Shown here: positions 1-6,972 of the stretch, piece by piece | Position numbering within the stretch: the stretch's first letter is position 1 | Layout: the number at the start of each line of letters is the position of its first letter | Source: JBKJUK01 sp046590705 | GTDB taxonomy: Bacteria; Acidobacteriota; Thermoanaerobaculia; Gp7-AA8 | Direction of reading: 5' to 3' | Assembly (NCBI GenBank): GCA_046590705.1 | Contig: JBKJUK010000184.1 | Span: forward strand, 1 to 9,511 | Length of the DNA stretch: 9,511 nt | Notes under the pieces: model-generated | Told to the model about the DNA's origin: nothing | What the model saw: only the letters and a program-made list of their open reading frames with translations | The model's database searches: none | Program-made: the position numbers and the translations under genes

Positions 1-1
1 C

Positions 2-1057
2 ATTACCGAGATGCTGGACATCGTGGCGAAACTCAATGAGCGCGGCCACGCATATGTCTCGGAAGGGTCGACTTACTTCCGAATCGAGACCTTCGAGGAC
101 TACGGCAAACTCTCCCAGACCGAGGTGCAGAAAACCAGCGCCTTCAACAGGATCGACTCCGACAATTACGATAAGGAGAATGCCCGCGACTTCGTACTCT
201 GGAAAGCGCGCAAGGGAGCTGAACCCTTCTGGCCTGCAGCCATTGGTGAGGGTCGTCCGGGATGGCACCTGGAGTGCTCGGCCATGGCCATGAAATATCT
301 CGGTGAGAGTTTTGACATACACACCGGCGCGGTCGACCTGATCTTTCCTCACCACGAAAACGAACTGGCGCAGAGTGAAGGCGCAACCGGTAAGCGGTTC
401 GCAAAATACTGGGTTCACGGCGAGCACCTGATCATGGACGATCGCAAGATGTCCAAGTCGCTCGGCAATGTCTTCAAGATGCGCGAGCTTCTCGACAGCG
501 GCCACACCCCGCTGCAGATTCGATACGCACTGCTGGCCGTGCCTTACCGCACCAAGCTCAATTTCTCACTGCGCACGCTCGAAGACGCCGGCAGCGCCCT
601 CGAGCGCATCGAGCTCTTTTCACTCAGGCTCGACGAAGCTGGTGCAGCCAGCAGCTCCGACGAGCGTTCAGACACGGTGCAGGCTTCCGCCTCCCGCTTC
701 CTCGCCGCCTTCGAAGCGGCCATGGACGACGATTTGAACACCGCCGGGGCCCTCGGGGCCCTCTTCACACTCATCCGAGAAACCAACACGGCCATTGATC
801 AGGGCGAGTTCACACGCGGCGATGTTCTGACCGTTCGGGAAGCGATGGCGAAAGTCGACACCGTACTCGATCTGAGCACAGATCGAAGCAGCAGTCTCGA
901 TGCTTCCGTCGAGGCGCTGATTGAGAAGCGGAACGAGGCCAGGCGCACCAAGAACTTTGCCGAATCCGATCGTCTACGCGACGAACTCCTGCAGCAGGGA
1001 ATCATTCTCGAGGACATACCGGGTGGCGCATCGCGGTGGCGCCGGAGTGGAAATTGA
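2..1057 (+). CDS. cysS: Cysteinyl-tRNA synthetase, 3' part (5' end outside the window)
   Basis: Cytoplasmic class I aminoacyl-tRNA synthetase that activates cysteine with ATP and charges tRNA-Cys. The reading frame is already open at base 2, before the first ATG at base 11, and the residues before that ATG fit the family, so the gene starts upstream of the window. The N-terminal Rossmann part with its HIGH motif and first zinc Cys is missing. Seen here (numbered from the ATG at 11): GWHLECSAM (84-92) with a zinc-binding Cys, FPHHENELAQSEG (112-124) with zinc-binding His/Glu, and the KMSKS ATP-binding loop (146-150, bases 446-460) followed by LGN. The anticodon-binding helical domain follows. 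The C-terminal end (RNEARRTKNFAESDRLRDEL, then GIILED) is typical of CysS, so the 3' end looks intact. ruvA follows after 112 bp on the same strand. Confidence 0.97.
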   Translation: MTEMLDIVAKLNERGHAYVSEGSTYFRIETFEDYGKLSQTEVQKTSAFNRIDSDNYDKENARDFVLWKARKGAEPFWPAAIGEGRPGWHLECSAMAMKYLGESFDIHTGAVDLIFPHHENELAQSEGATGKRFAKYWVHGEHLIMDDRKMSKSLGNVFKMRELLDSGHTPLQIRYALLAVPYRTKLNFSLRTLEDAGSALERIELFSLRLDEAGAASSSDERSDTVQASASRFLAAFEAAMDDDLNTAGALGALFTLIRETNTAIDQGEFTRGDVLTVREAMAKVDTVLDLSTDRSSSLDASVEALIEKRNEARRTKNFAESDRLRDELLQQGIILEDIPGGASRWRRSGN

Positions 1058-1108
1058 CGGCCAGCCCACCCCGCGATTTTCGTATGCACAAGGGCGTCGC
1101 CGCCGCCC

Positions 1109-1128
1109 CACAGGCAGGATTGCCTGTG
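1109..1128. repeat. Perfect 8-bp palindrome in the cysS-ruvA spacer, REP-like
   Basis: CACAGGCA, loop GGAT, TGCCTGTG: a perfect 8-bp stem with a 4-nt loop. No T-run follows on either strand, so it is not a standard intrinsic terminator. The short, GC-rich, symmetric form in a spacer resembles REP-type dispersed palindromes. Whether it recurs in the genome cannot be seen in this window. Confidence 0.55.
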
Positions 1129-1169
1129 CCACACAGATGCGTCGCGAGTGCGCATCGAGCGAACGCACG

Positions 1170-1763
1170 ATGATCGCCTACCTGGAAGGGACGATTCATT
1201 CGCTGCAGACCGACCGTGCCGTAATCCTGGCTGGCGGAGTCGGTTATCTCGTGCACATCCCGCTCACGACATACTACCGGCTGGAAGGTTCGACGGTCGC
1301 GAAGCTACAGATTTACACGCACGTCCGCGAAGACATGCTGGCCCTCTACGGATTCAGCGACGGCGCGGAACGTTACGCCTTCGAGAAACTGATCTCGATC
1401 TCCGGAATCGGTCCCCGTCTGGCCCAGGTGATTCTCTCTGGAATCGCCGTCGAAGAACTCGCCGATGCCATCGTCCGAGGTGACAGCAGACGGCTCTCCA
1501 CCATCCCCGGCGTCGGTAAAAAAACGTCCGAGCGTATCTGTCTCGAACTGCGCGACAAGCTGCTGGCCGGGGAAACCTCCACGGGTCAGACCGTGCCGGT
1601 GCCGGGCCTCAGTGTCGATGAGGATGTGGTATCGGCTCTGGTCAACTTCGGCTACAAGGCGAATTTCGCCGACACCGCAGTGCGGACCGCCAGAAAGGAA
1701 CTCGGAACAGAAGCTGATTTCTCGCCGCTCCTCAAGACTGCACTCCGTCAACTCACGAAGTAA
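1170..1763 (+). CDS. ruvA: Holliday junction branch migration complex, DNA-binding subunit RuvA
   Basis: RuvA binds four-way junctions as a tetramer and loads the RuvB motor during recombinational repair. The protein is 197 aa, the usual family length (about 200). Domain I (1-62) is the OB fold with the start MIAYLEGTI and GGVGYLVHIPLTTYY. The acidic pin pair is kept as E54-D55 in VREDMLALYGF. Domain II has two helix-hairpin-helix motifs, ISGIGPRLAQVIL (77-89) and IPGVGKKTSERICLELRDKL (112-131). After a flexible linker (about 133-148), domain III (150-197, with VSALVNFGYK) is the RuvB-contacting region. The frame is open far upstream into cysS, but the family begins with M-I-x-x-L-x-G, so ATG 1170 is chosen over in-frame ATG 1137; the SD before it is weak. 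ruvB and ruvC, frequent neighbours, are absent here. The DUF2752 ORF begins 2 bp after the stop. Confidence 0.96.
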   Translation: MIAYLEGTIHSLQTDRAVILAGGVGYLVHIPLTTYYRLEGSTVAKLQIYTHVREDMLALYGFSDGAERYAFEKLISISGIGPRLAQVILSGIAVEELADAIVRGDSRRLSTIPGVGKKTSERICLELRDKLLAGETSTGQTVPVPGLSVDEDVVSALVNFGYKANFADTAVRTARKELGTEADFSPLLKTALRQLTK

Positions 1764-1765
1764 GA

Positions 1766-2194
1766 ATGTCGCCGAAACATTCTCCATTCTCCTATCTCCA
1801 TTCACCATTCTCACTCACGGGTGATCGAATCGTGGTGTTGGCCATCGCGGCAATTTTGCTGTCTACGCTGCTGCTCGCCAGCGGAATCATCCCCCTCCCT
1901 TCGCAGCCACTCTGCTGGAGCCAGCTGATCCTGGGACGCGATTGCCCGGGCTGTGGGCTCACCAGAGGATTCATCGCCATGGCCCGGCTCGAGTTCACAG
2001 AAGCCGCCAGACTCAACCCTCTCGCAATCCCACTCTTCGTCTTTCTGCTACTGCAGTTGGTTGTCAGGGTCTTCGCGTCCCACCTGGAGCGTATCTCTCC
2101 TGGTCTCCCTCGCCGAATCACAGTCTCGACTTCGCTCATGATCCTCGCGACGATGACCTGGCGGACTGTAGCGTTCTACCTGATCCACGACTAG
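1766..2194 (+). CDS. DUF2752 family small membrane protein
   Basis: A 142-aa inner-membrane protein of unknown function. The DUF2752 signature is clear: GRDCPGCGLTRGF (58-70), with two Cys as CxxC (60, 63), followed by an amphipathic stretch and RLNPLAIP (82-89). Predicted membrane segments lie near 22-41, 86-104 and 121-138. The CxxC could bind metal or be redox active; this is not established. The start is uncertain. ATG 1766 lies 2 bp after the ruvA stop, but residues 5-16 are encoded by a 7-bp tandem repeat. A GTG at 1832 has a better SD-like GGGTGAT (1819-1825) at 7 nt spacing and begins right at the first membrane helix. The longer form is listed as the more inclusive choice. It is probably cotranscribed with ruvA; no functional link is implied. 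Confidence 0.85.
   Translation: MSPKHSPFSYLHSPFSLTGDRIVVLAIAAILLSTLLLASGIIPLPSQPLCWSQLILGRDCPGCGLTRGFIAMARLEFTEAARLNPLAIPLFVFLLLQLVVRVFASHLERISPGLPRRITVSTSLMILATMTWRTVAFYLIHD
1778..1812. repeat. Heptanucleotide tandem repeat (CATTCTC x5, degenerate)
   Basis: Five consecutive 7-bp units: CATTCTC, CATTCTC, CTATCTC, CATTCAC, CATTCTC. Units 1, 2 and 5 are identical and the others differ by one or a few bases. The array lies just after ruvA and within the first codons of the longer DUF2752 reading frame. A 7-bp unit is not a multiple of 3, so a change in copy number would shift the frame from ATG 1766, though not from the alternative GTG 1832. Confidence 0.8.
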
Positions 2195-2385
2195 CAACGA
2201 GGATCGTTCTCCGCCGAGACGTCATTCCGATGAGCCGCGCGATGGCGTCACCCGCAGCCGTAACCGCGAAGAGGAATCTCCGTTCCGCGCAGACGCGGTG
2301 TGAAAGTGCGATCCTCGCGGCGCTGACCGGAGATTCCCCAGTCAGCAGGACTGTCCCCGTGCTGATCGAATTGACGTCGATGTGA
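2195..2385. other. Convergent spacer without a recognisable gene
   Basis: This 191-bp stretch separates the + strand housekeeping genes from the - strand signalling genes. Short open frames exist on both strands but show no family resemblance. The only structure seen is a cluster of small dyads at about 2322-2355 (GCTGAC with GTCAGC, and CAGTC with GACTG). It is the natural place for transcription to end from both sides. Confidence 0.6.
2322..2346. repeat. Imperfect inverted repeat between convergent genes, possible terminator stem
   Basis: GCTGAC (2322-2327) pairs with GTCAGC (2341-2346). After one mismatch, GG/CC can add two more pairs. An overlapping alternative dyad, CAGTC (2339-2343) with GACTG (2349-2353), shares bases with it, so only one can form at a time. 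There is no T-run on either side. Factor-independent termination is therefore unproven; its position between convergent genes is the main argument. Confidence 0.3.
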
Positions 2386-4545
2386 CTAGTTGTCCGAAGA
2401 TGAGCCTGAGGCGTCTTGAACCAGAGCATTGGGGGAGTCGTTCCAGGAACGCGTGAGCCTGATCATCTCGTCCGCCTCGACTACCGGAAGCCCTTTGCCG
2501 AAGAAGAAGCCCTGTGCTCCGTCACATCCGAGTGAGCGAATCGTCGCGAGCTGATCGGCGCTTTCCACGCCCTCTGCAACCACTCGCATTCCCAGCGTCG
2601 CCGCGAGAGACGTCACCGTGCGGACGATGGCCGCATTGCGAACAACGTTACCAGACCCGCTGACGAACGATCGGTCGACCTTCAGGGTATGGAACGGAAA
2701 ACGATGCAGGACACTCAGGGACGAATACCCGGTGCCGAAGTCATCGAGCGAGAGTTTGACACCCAGGCCCCGAAGATTATCGAGCATCACACCGGCCGCT
2801 TCAGAATCTTCGAACAGAACCGACTCCGTCACTTCGAGGTTCAGCCATTCCGGTTGAACCTCATACCGCTGGAGCAGCTCCTCGACGCGGCCTACCAGGT
2901 TCCGTTGTAGAAACTGTTTGGGCGAAAGGTTCACGTTGACTCGCAGAGGCAGCTGGCGATCTACGTTCCAGCGAGCAACCTGCTCGAGTGCGTTTTCGAG
3001 CACCCAGTCACCGATCTGAATGATCAGCCCCGTTTCTTCGGCGATGGCGATGAACTCCTGCGGAAGCAGCAGTTCCCCGTCTCGTTCCCACCTGAGCAAC
3101 GCTTCGAAGGCTTCGATGTGTCCGGTCTCGAGCGAAATGATGGGCTGATAGTGAAGGCGCAGTTCCTCGCGGTCCAGCGCGCGACGAAGATCGGTTTCCG
3201 TCTGCAGCAGCGTCACCGCATCCGCATGCATGGCCTGGTCGAAGACCTCATGGCGGGCCTTGCCGCGTGCCTTGGCACGATACATGGCCGTGTCGGCATC
3301 GCGCAGAATGTCCGCCGGACGCTCGTAATTACTGCTACTCAGCGCGATACCTATGCTGGCGGTGGTGTACATTTCCTGCCGGTCGATGACGATAGGCACG
3401 CTCAGTTCCCGGAGAATTCTTTCCGCGACTCGGGCCGCTTCGTTCAGGTGATTCATGTCGTCCAGCAGGACGGTGAATTCATCACCACCCAGACGGGCCA
3501 CCGTGTCGTTGCTCTGGATCGACTTCTGCAGCCGTTTTCCTACTTCAATCAGCAGCCGGTCGCCCATGGCGTGACCAAGGCTGTCGTTGACGAGCTTGAA
3601 TCGATCGAGATCGATGAAGAGCACCGCGAACAGGTACTTATCACGGCGCTTGTGATGAAGCATGGCCCGCTCGAGCCTGTCCATGAACAGGGCGCGATTT
3701 GGCAGATCCGTGAGCGAGTCGTGAAGAGCGTCGTGGAGAATCTGCTCCACGGCAGCCTTGCGTTCGGTGGTGTCGGTCTGCGAGCCGGCAATGCGAACAG
3801 CGCGATCATCAGCATCGCGAACCGCCAGCCCGCGACTGAGCATCCAGCGCCAGCTTCCCTCGCGGTCGATGATTCTGTACTCCTGTTCGAAATGCGGTGT
3901 GGCGCCGGTCCGGTGAAGCTCGAGAGCCTGTCGAAGAGGAACAATATCTTCAGGGTGCACTTTCATGAACCAATCGTCAGGCGAATCGCTGATCTCGTCT
4001 TCCTCGAAGCCGAGCATGGACTTCCAACGCACCGAGAAGAAGATCCGGTCAAGGGCGAGATCCCAAACCCACAGTCCGTCATTCGCGCCGCGTGCAGAGA
4101 GCGCGTAACGTTCTTCACTTACCCTGAGAGCTTCGAGCGTCTGGTAACGTTCGAGCGCGTAACGAATCGATCGCTCCAGCATGTCCGGATCGAGCCTGTT
4201 TTTCAGCAGATAGTCCGCTGCACCCGCTTTAGCTGCCTGAAGATCGACATCGAGATCTTTCTGACCGGTGAGAAGAATCACCGGCGCGCCGATTCGCTGC
4301 GGATCGGCCTGCTCGAGCAGTTCGAGGCCGGTGGCAGGCCCGAGCCGGTAGTCGAGCAGAAAGACATCGAAGTTGCGGCTCACCAGTTTCTGACGCGCGG
4401 TTTCAACCTGAGACACCCACTCGATGGAGAAGGTTGTGCGCCGGATGTCGCGCAGCAGATCCCGCACGATGACAAAGTCGTCCTCGTCGTCTTCGATGAG
4501 ACAGACTCGTACCACACTCACTTCGTCGGATTCGTTCCAGATCAT
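2386..4545 (-). CDS. REC-PAS-GGDEF-EAL response regulator (c-di-GMP turnover)
   Basis: A 719-aa soluble regulator with a receiver, a sensor domain and both c-di-GMP enzyme domains. REC (about 12-130) has the acidic EDDEDD cluster, phospho-acceptor D65 (VFLLDYRLG), T93 and K115. PAS (about 145-262) is PAS_3-like, with GLWVWDL and VHPED. GGDEF (about 270-435) has an intact GGDEF motif (353-357) and DLDRFKLVND, consistent with diguanylate cyclase activity. The inhibitory I-site RxxD is replaced by QSND (344-347). EAL (about 450-700) keeps EALLRW (481-486), NVNLS, EVTES, DDFGTGYSSL (601-610), KVDRSFV and VAEGVES, so phosphodiesterase activity is expected. Its ATG overlaps the stop of the upstream Rcp1-like gene (ATGA), which points to coupled translation and a shared pathway. 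Which activity dominates cannot be told from sequence; the PAS or REC may choose. Confidence 0.96.
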   Translation of the reverse strand: MIWNESDEVSVVRVCLIEDDEDDFVIVRDLLRDIRRTTFSIEWVSQVETARQKLVSRNFDVFLLDYRLGPATGLELLEQADPQRIGAPVILLTGQKDLDVDLQAAKAGAADYLLKNRLDPDMLERSIRYALERYQTLEALRVSEERYALSARGANDGLWVWDLALDRIFFSVRWKSMLGFEEDEISDSPDDWFMKVHPEDIVPLRQALELHRTGATPHFEQEYRIIDREGSWRWMLSRGLAVRDADDRAVRIAGSQTDTTERKAAVEQILHDALHDSLTDLPNRALFMDRLERAMLHHKRRDKYLFAVLFIDLDRFKLVNDSLGHAMGDRLLIEVGKRLQKSIQSNDTVARLGGDEFTVLLDDMNHLNEAARVAERILRELSVPIVIDRQEMYTTASIGIALSSSNYERPADILRDADTAMYRAKARGKARHEVFDQAMHADAVTLLQTETDLRRALDREELRLHYQPIISLETGHIEAFEALLRWERDGELLLPQEFIAIAEETGLIIQIGDWVLENALEQVARWNVDRQLPLRVNVNLSPKQFLQRNLVGRVEELLQRYEVQPEWLNLEVTESVLFEDSEAAGVMLDNLRGLGVKLSLDDFGTGYSSLSVLHRFPFHTLKVDRSFVSGSGNVVRNAAIVRTVTSLAATLGMRVVAEGVESADQLATIRSLGCDGAQGFFFGKGLPVVEADEMIRLTRSWNDSPNALVQDASGSSSDN

Positions 4546-5042
4546 CGTTCGTCTGCAGGAAGCTCTACGATTTCGATCCAGTACCGGCCGAGCGTCTTCA
4601 TCACCGCGACCAGGCCTTCGAATGCCACTGGTTTCGAAATGTAGGAATTCGCCCCGAGGTCGTAGGTACGGTAGATATCTTCCTCTTCGCGAGAGGTCGT
4701 GAAGACGACCACTGGAATGCGTCGCAGGGTGGAATCGGCTTTGATCTCTTTCAACGCCTCTCGGCCATCTTTCCTGGGCATGTTGAGGTCGAGCAGAATC
4801 AGGCCTGGAATCGGAGAGGTCGCAGGATCGCTGTACTTACCACGACGAAATAGATAGTCCATCAGCTGCTCGCCGTCCTCGACGAACCTGAGGTCGTTGT
4901 GCAGCCGACTCTCCCTCAGGGCATCGCGCGCCAGCATGCGGTCTTCTTCGTCGTCGTCGGCGATGAGGATCGTGATCGGTCTTCCGTGCTCATCCATCAT
5001 TTGCATTGTGAGGCTACACGACACCTCGTGGCTAGCACGCAT
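4542..5042 (-). CDS. Rcp1-type single-domain response regulator
   Basis: A stand-alone receiver of the Rcp1 family, which usually takes phosphate from phytochrome-like histidine kinases. In the 166-aa longest form: acidic residues in IADDDEEDR (27-35), phospho-acceptor D85 (LILLDLNMPRKDGRE), T115 (VVVFTTS) and K137 (SYISKPV). The insertion FRRGKYSDPATSPIPG and the aromatic tail GRYWIEIVELP are family marks. The start is unclear. ATG 5042 has a poor SD, and its first residues (MRASHEVSCSLT) do not look like the family; ATGs at 5006, 5000 and 4997 give more usual N-termini. The phytochrome-like kinase is 66 bp upstream on the same strand and the REC-PAS-GGDEF-EAL gene overlaps downstream by 4 bp, so this receiver probably links kinase and output. 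It has no DNA-binding or enzyme domain of its own. Confidence 0.93.
   Translation of the reverse strand: MRASHEVSCSLTMQMMDEHGRPITILIADDDEEDRMLARDALRESRLHNDLRFVEDGEQLMDYLFRRGKYSDPATSPIPGLILLDLNMPRKDGREALKEIKADSTLRRIPVVVFTTSREEEDIYRTYDLGANSYISKPVAFEGLVAVMKTLGRYWIEIVELPADER
5013..5036 (-). promoter_or_regulatory. Hairpin around the start region of the Rcp1-like gene
   Basis: On the + strand, GCTA-CACGA (5013-5021) pairs with TCGTG (5026-5030) and TAGC (5033-5036). This gives a 9-bp stem with a 2-nt bulge and a 4-nt loop. On the coding strand the loop and adjacent stem contain GAGGTG (5027-5022), the best SD-like string before the in-frame ATG at 5006, although 15 nt away. If translation starts at 5006 or later, this is 5' leader structure; if it starts at 5042, it lies inside the coding region. 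Confidence 0.4.
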
Positions 5043-5043
5043 T

Positions 5044-5095
5044 TCTCACACTTCGTTGCGAGGCGGCGGAGAGTGGCTTGGATGCGAGTGTGAGA
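5044..5095. repeat. Perfect 9-bp inverted repeat in the kinase/Rcp1-like spacer
   Basis: TCTCACACT (5044-5052) and AGTGTGAGA (5087-5095) are exact reverse complements separated by 34 bp. They fill the 66-bp spacer between the membrane kinase stop and ATG 5042, and one arm sits one base before that ATG. It could be a stem that masks the ribosome site, an operator-like dyad for a dimeric regulator, or chance. No T-run follows, so it is not a standard terminator. Confidence 0.5.
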
Positions 5096-5108
5096 GATGC
5101 GGGCCAGA

Positions 5109-6773
5109 TCACTCTTTCATTGGAGCGAGCGGGATCGAAACCACGAACGTGGAGCCGACTCCAGGCTGGCTGCGGGCAGTGATCTCGCCGCCATGCCGTT
5201 CGGCAATCTTTCGGCAGATCGCCAGTCCGACACCGGTACCTTCGAATTCGCTTCGGCCGTGCAGACGCTGAAAGACCGTAAAAATTCGATCGAGGTACTT
5301 CTCTTCGAATCCGATTCCGTTGTCTTCGACCCGCAGTTCGGTGGCCTCTCGTCCGTGCGAGTCGATGCCAGGAACCGCGTACACGCGAACCAGAGGAGCA
5401 ATGCCTGGCTTGTGAAATTTCAGGGCATTCCCGATGAGGTTCTGCATCAACTGTCGCATCTGCAGCGGATCTGCTGTGACGATGGGAAGATCCTCGACCT
5501 CCACGCGTCCTGAGGTGCTGGCGATACTGACCTCGAGATCAGAAAGTATCTCGCTCACAATCTGCTCGAGCGAAACGGGAACGAAAGGCTGTCCCTTGGT
5601 AGTCACCCTGGAGAACGCCAGCAGATCGCTGATCAGAATCTGCATCCGCTTTGCCGCGGACTGCATCCTCTCGACGTACTCGGTACCTTCGGCCGTGAGC
5701 GTACCTGAGGCGACCGAGCGCAACCTGTCGCCAAAGGCCTGGATCTTTCTCAGAGGCTCCTGCAGATCGTGCGAAGCGACATGCGCGAAATCTTCGAGTT
5801 CACGGTTGCTGTGCTGTAATTTCTCAGCGAAATCCCTCAGCGCAACTTCGGCGGCCTTTCGCTCCCTGATGTCGCGAGCCAGCAGCACTGCACCCGATTC
5901 CTCACTCCCTTCCATGAGCGGTGAAATGGAGAGGCTCACGTCGATGAGTCGTCCGCCGCGATGAACCAGGCGGTGCTCACGATCACGCACGACGTGCGTT
6001 CCAATCAGCTCCGTCAAGGAGGACGACGAATCGGGATCGGAAACCGTGTCGACGCCCTTCCCCAGCAGCTCGTTCTCGTGATATCCGAGCAGGGTATTCA
6101 CGGCCTGATTCGTGAGCCGGATCTTTCCTTCCGCGTCACAGACGAACAGGGCGTCGGCGAGTGTGGCGATGATTTCGCGAGCAGCTCGGGCCGGTGTGAT
6201 CACTGCCAATCGATGACGAACAATGGCTCGACTCGCGTACAACAGAAAGGCAATGATGGCGATGAAACCAACCGGCCGCATTTCCAGGCCGAACATCGGC
6301 GCGAGGTCGATTGTCGCCAGATAGACGATGACGAAGCTGGCCGCCAGTGAGCGAAGCTGCGAGCGTCGTCGCAACGAATCGGTGCGTTTGTATTCGCCGT
6401 AGTACTCGAGCAGATTTCCGCTGAGAACCACGAAAAGCCACAGCACGAAAATCGGTGCAATAGGACCTAAGTTTGGATACCACCCGAAGGAATAGCGGGT
6501 GACGCCCGAGACCAGGTATGGCGTAGAGACCGCAATCACGGCCCAAACGATGGAAAAGATCCAGACCGCAGCGAGTTGGAACTTCTTCCGTCCGAACTTT
6601 CGCAGCAGTAACGTCGTGAACTGATAGACCGAGGCGGGGATCGCCACGATCCCGAGAAAACCGAACCGTGCCCAGAACTCGGCGGTCGGCTCGGTACGGC
6701 TGCAGTACATGAGGCTGAACGACGCCAGCCATACCGCGACGGCGCCAAGCATCAGCGCAAAAAGACGAGCCAC
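5109..6773 (-). CDS. Membrane 7TM-PAS sensor histidine kinase, phytochrome-like transmitter
   Basis: An inner-membrane sensor kinase (554 aa from GTG 6773). Six hydrophobic segments lie at about 3-23, 34-57, 66-88, 103-122, 141-163 and 166-186, resembling the N-terminal 7TM region of histidine kinases (HisKA_7TM). A PAS domain follows (about 197-310; NTLLGYHENELLGKG, then DIRERKAAE). HisKA carries the phospho-acceptor H335 in DFAHVASHDLQEPLRKI, the form common in phytochrome-like kinases paired with Rcp1 receivers. The ATPase has N-box NLIGNALKF (445-453), G1 DNGIGF (484-489) and G2 EGTGVGLAI (511-519), all intact. GTG 6773 is only the longest conventional start; the frame stays open 138 bp upstream and encodes the missing first membrane helix. 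The Rcp1-like receiver begins 66 bp downstream and is the likely partner. The ligand or stimulus is unknown. Confidence 0.95.
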   Translation of the reverse strand: MARLFALMLGAVAVWLASFSLMYCSRTEPTAEFWARFGFLGIVAIPASVYQFTTLLLRKFGRKKFQLAAVWIFSIVWAVIAVSTPYLVSGVTRYSFGWYPNLGPIAPIFVLWLFVVLSGNLLEYYGEYKRTDSLRRRSQLRSLAASFVIVYLATIDLAPMFGLEMRPVGFIAIIAFLLYASRAIVRHRLAVITPARAAREIIATLADALFVCDAEGKIRLTNQAVNTLLGYHENELLGKGVDTVSDPDSSSSLTELIGTHVVRDREHRLVHRGGRLIDVSLSISPLMEGSEESGAVLLARDIRERKAAEVALRDFAEKLQHSNRELEDFAHVASHDLQEPLRKIQAFGDRLRSVASGTLTAEGTEYVERMQSAAKRMQILISDLLAFSRVTTKGQPFVPVSLEQIVSEILSDLEVSIASTSGRVEVEDLPIVTADPLQMRQLMQNLIGNALKFHKPGIAPLVRVYAVPGIDSHGREATELRVEDNGIGFEEKYLDRIFTVFQRLHGRSEFEGTGVGLAICRKIAERHGGEITARSQPGVGSTFVVSIPLAPMKE

Positions 6774-6896
6774 CGGAGAACTCTGCTGCCGCAGGACTAC
6801 GAATGCGATCAGCAGGAAAACCGCGAGAGCAGTGAGCGCGGGCGCGAGCGCTGCGGCATTCGGTTGATACGACGAGAGATTGAAGAGATTGATCAG
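6774..6896 (-). other. Probable N-terminal extension of the 7TM kinase, no conventional start codon
   Basis: In the kinase frame the DNA is open from a TGA at 6914-6912 down to GTG 6773. The extension includes ALINLFNLSSYQ and a strong membrane helix (PALTALAVFLLIAFVVL), then RQQSSPV joining the annotated start. This brings the helices to the seven expected. No ATG, GTG or TTG occurs in it. CTG 6896 lies 4 nt after a GGGAAGG purine run (6907-6901) and ATC 6893 lies 7 nt after it. ATG 6912 is in another frame and would reach this frame only with a one-base deletion before the NLF codons. Confidence 0.65.
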
Positions 6897-6946
6897 AGCG
6901 CCTTCCCGCCATCAGTTTAACGGGAGTACGCTCCGACAGGTCGTCG

Positions 6947-6972
6947 AAAAAGCCCGAAGTTGAGAACTTCGG
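6947..6972 (-). terminator. Intrinsic terminator candidate after the Crp/Fnr remnant
   Basis: On the - strand an 8-bp perfect stem (CCGAAGTT, loop CTC, AACTTCGG) is followed by GC and five T's (6951-6947). This is the standard form of a factor-independent terminator for transcripts coming from the PAS-kinase/Crp-remnant side. It would separate that unit from the membrane-kinase unit that begins just downstream. Confidence 0.6.

Noticed and set aside
921..1169. Upstream in-frame extension of ruvA into cysS
   Set aside because: The added residues are cysS read in another frame plus spacer. RuvA proteins start at the MIAYLEG-like residues, so ATG 1170 is used.
1305..1814. Open - strand frame of 169 codons opposite ruvA
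   Set aside because: RuvA on the + strand has conserved motifs throughout; the opposite frame has none.
3118..4644. Very long open frame (508 codons) on the + strand opposite the GGDEF-EAL gene
   Set aside because: It lies antisense to a gene with unmistakable REC, PAS, GGDEF and EAL motifs. Its translation has no recognisable domain, and the openness follows from the GC-rich codon pattern of the real gene.
6914..6947. Possible sigma70-like promoter for the membrane kinase on the - strand
   Set aside because: A TAAACT -10-like string (6919-6914) has no acceptable -35 box; the best match, TCGACG, is 22 bp away, which is too far.
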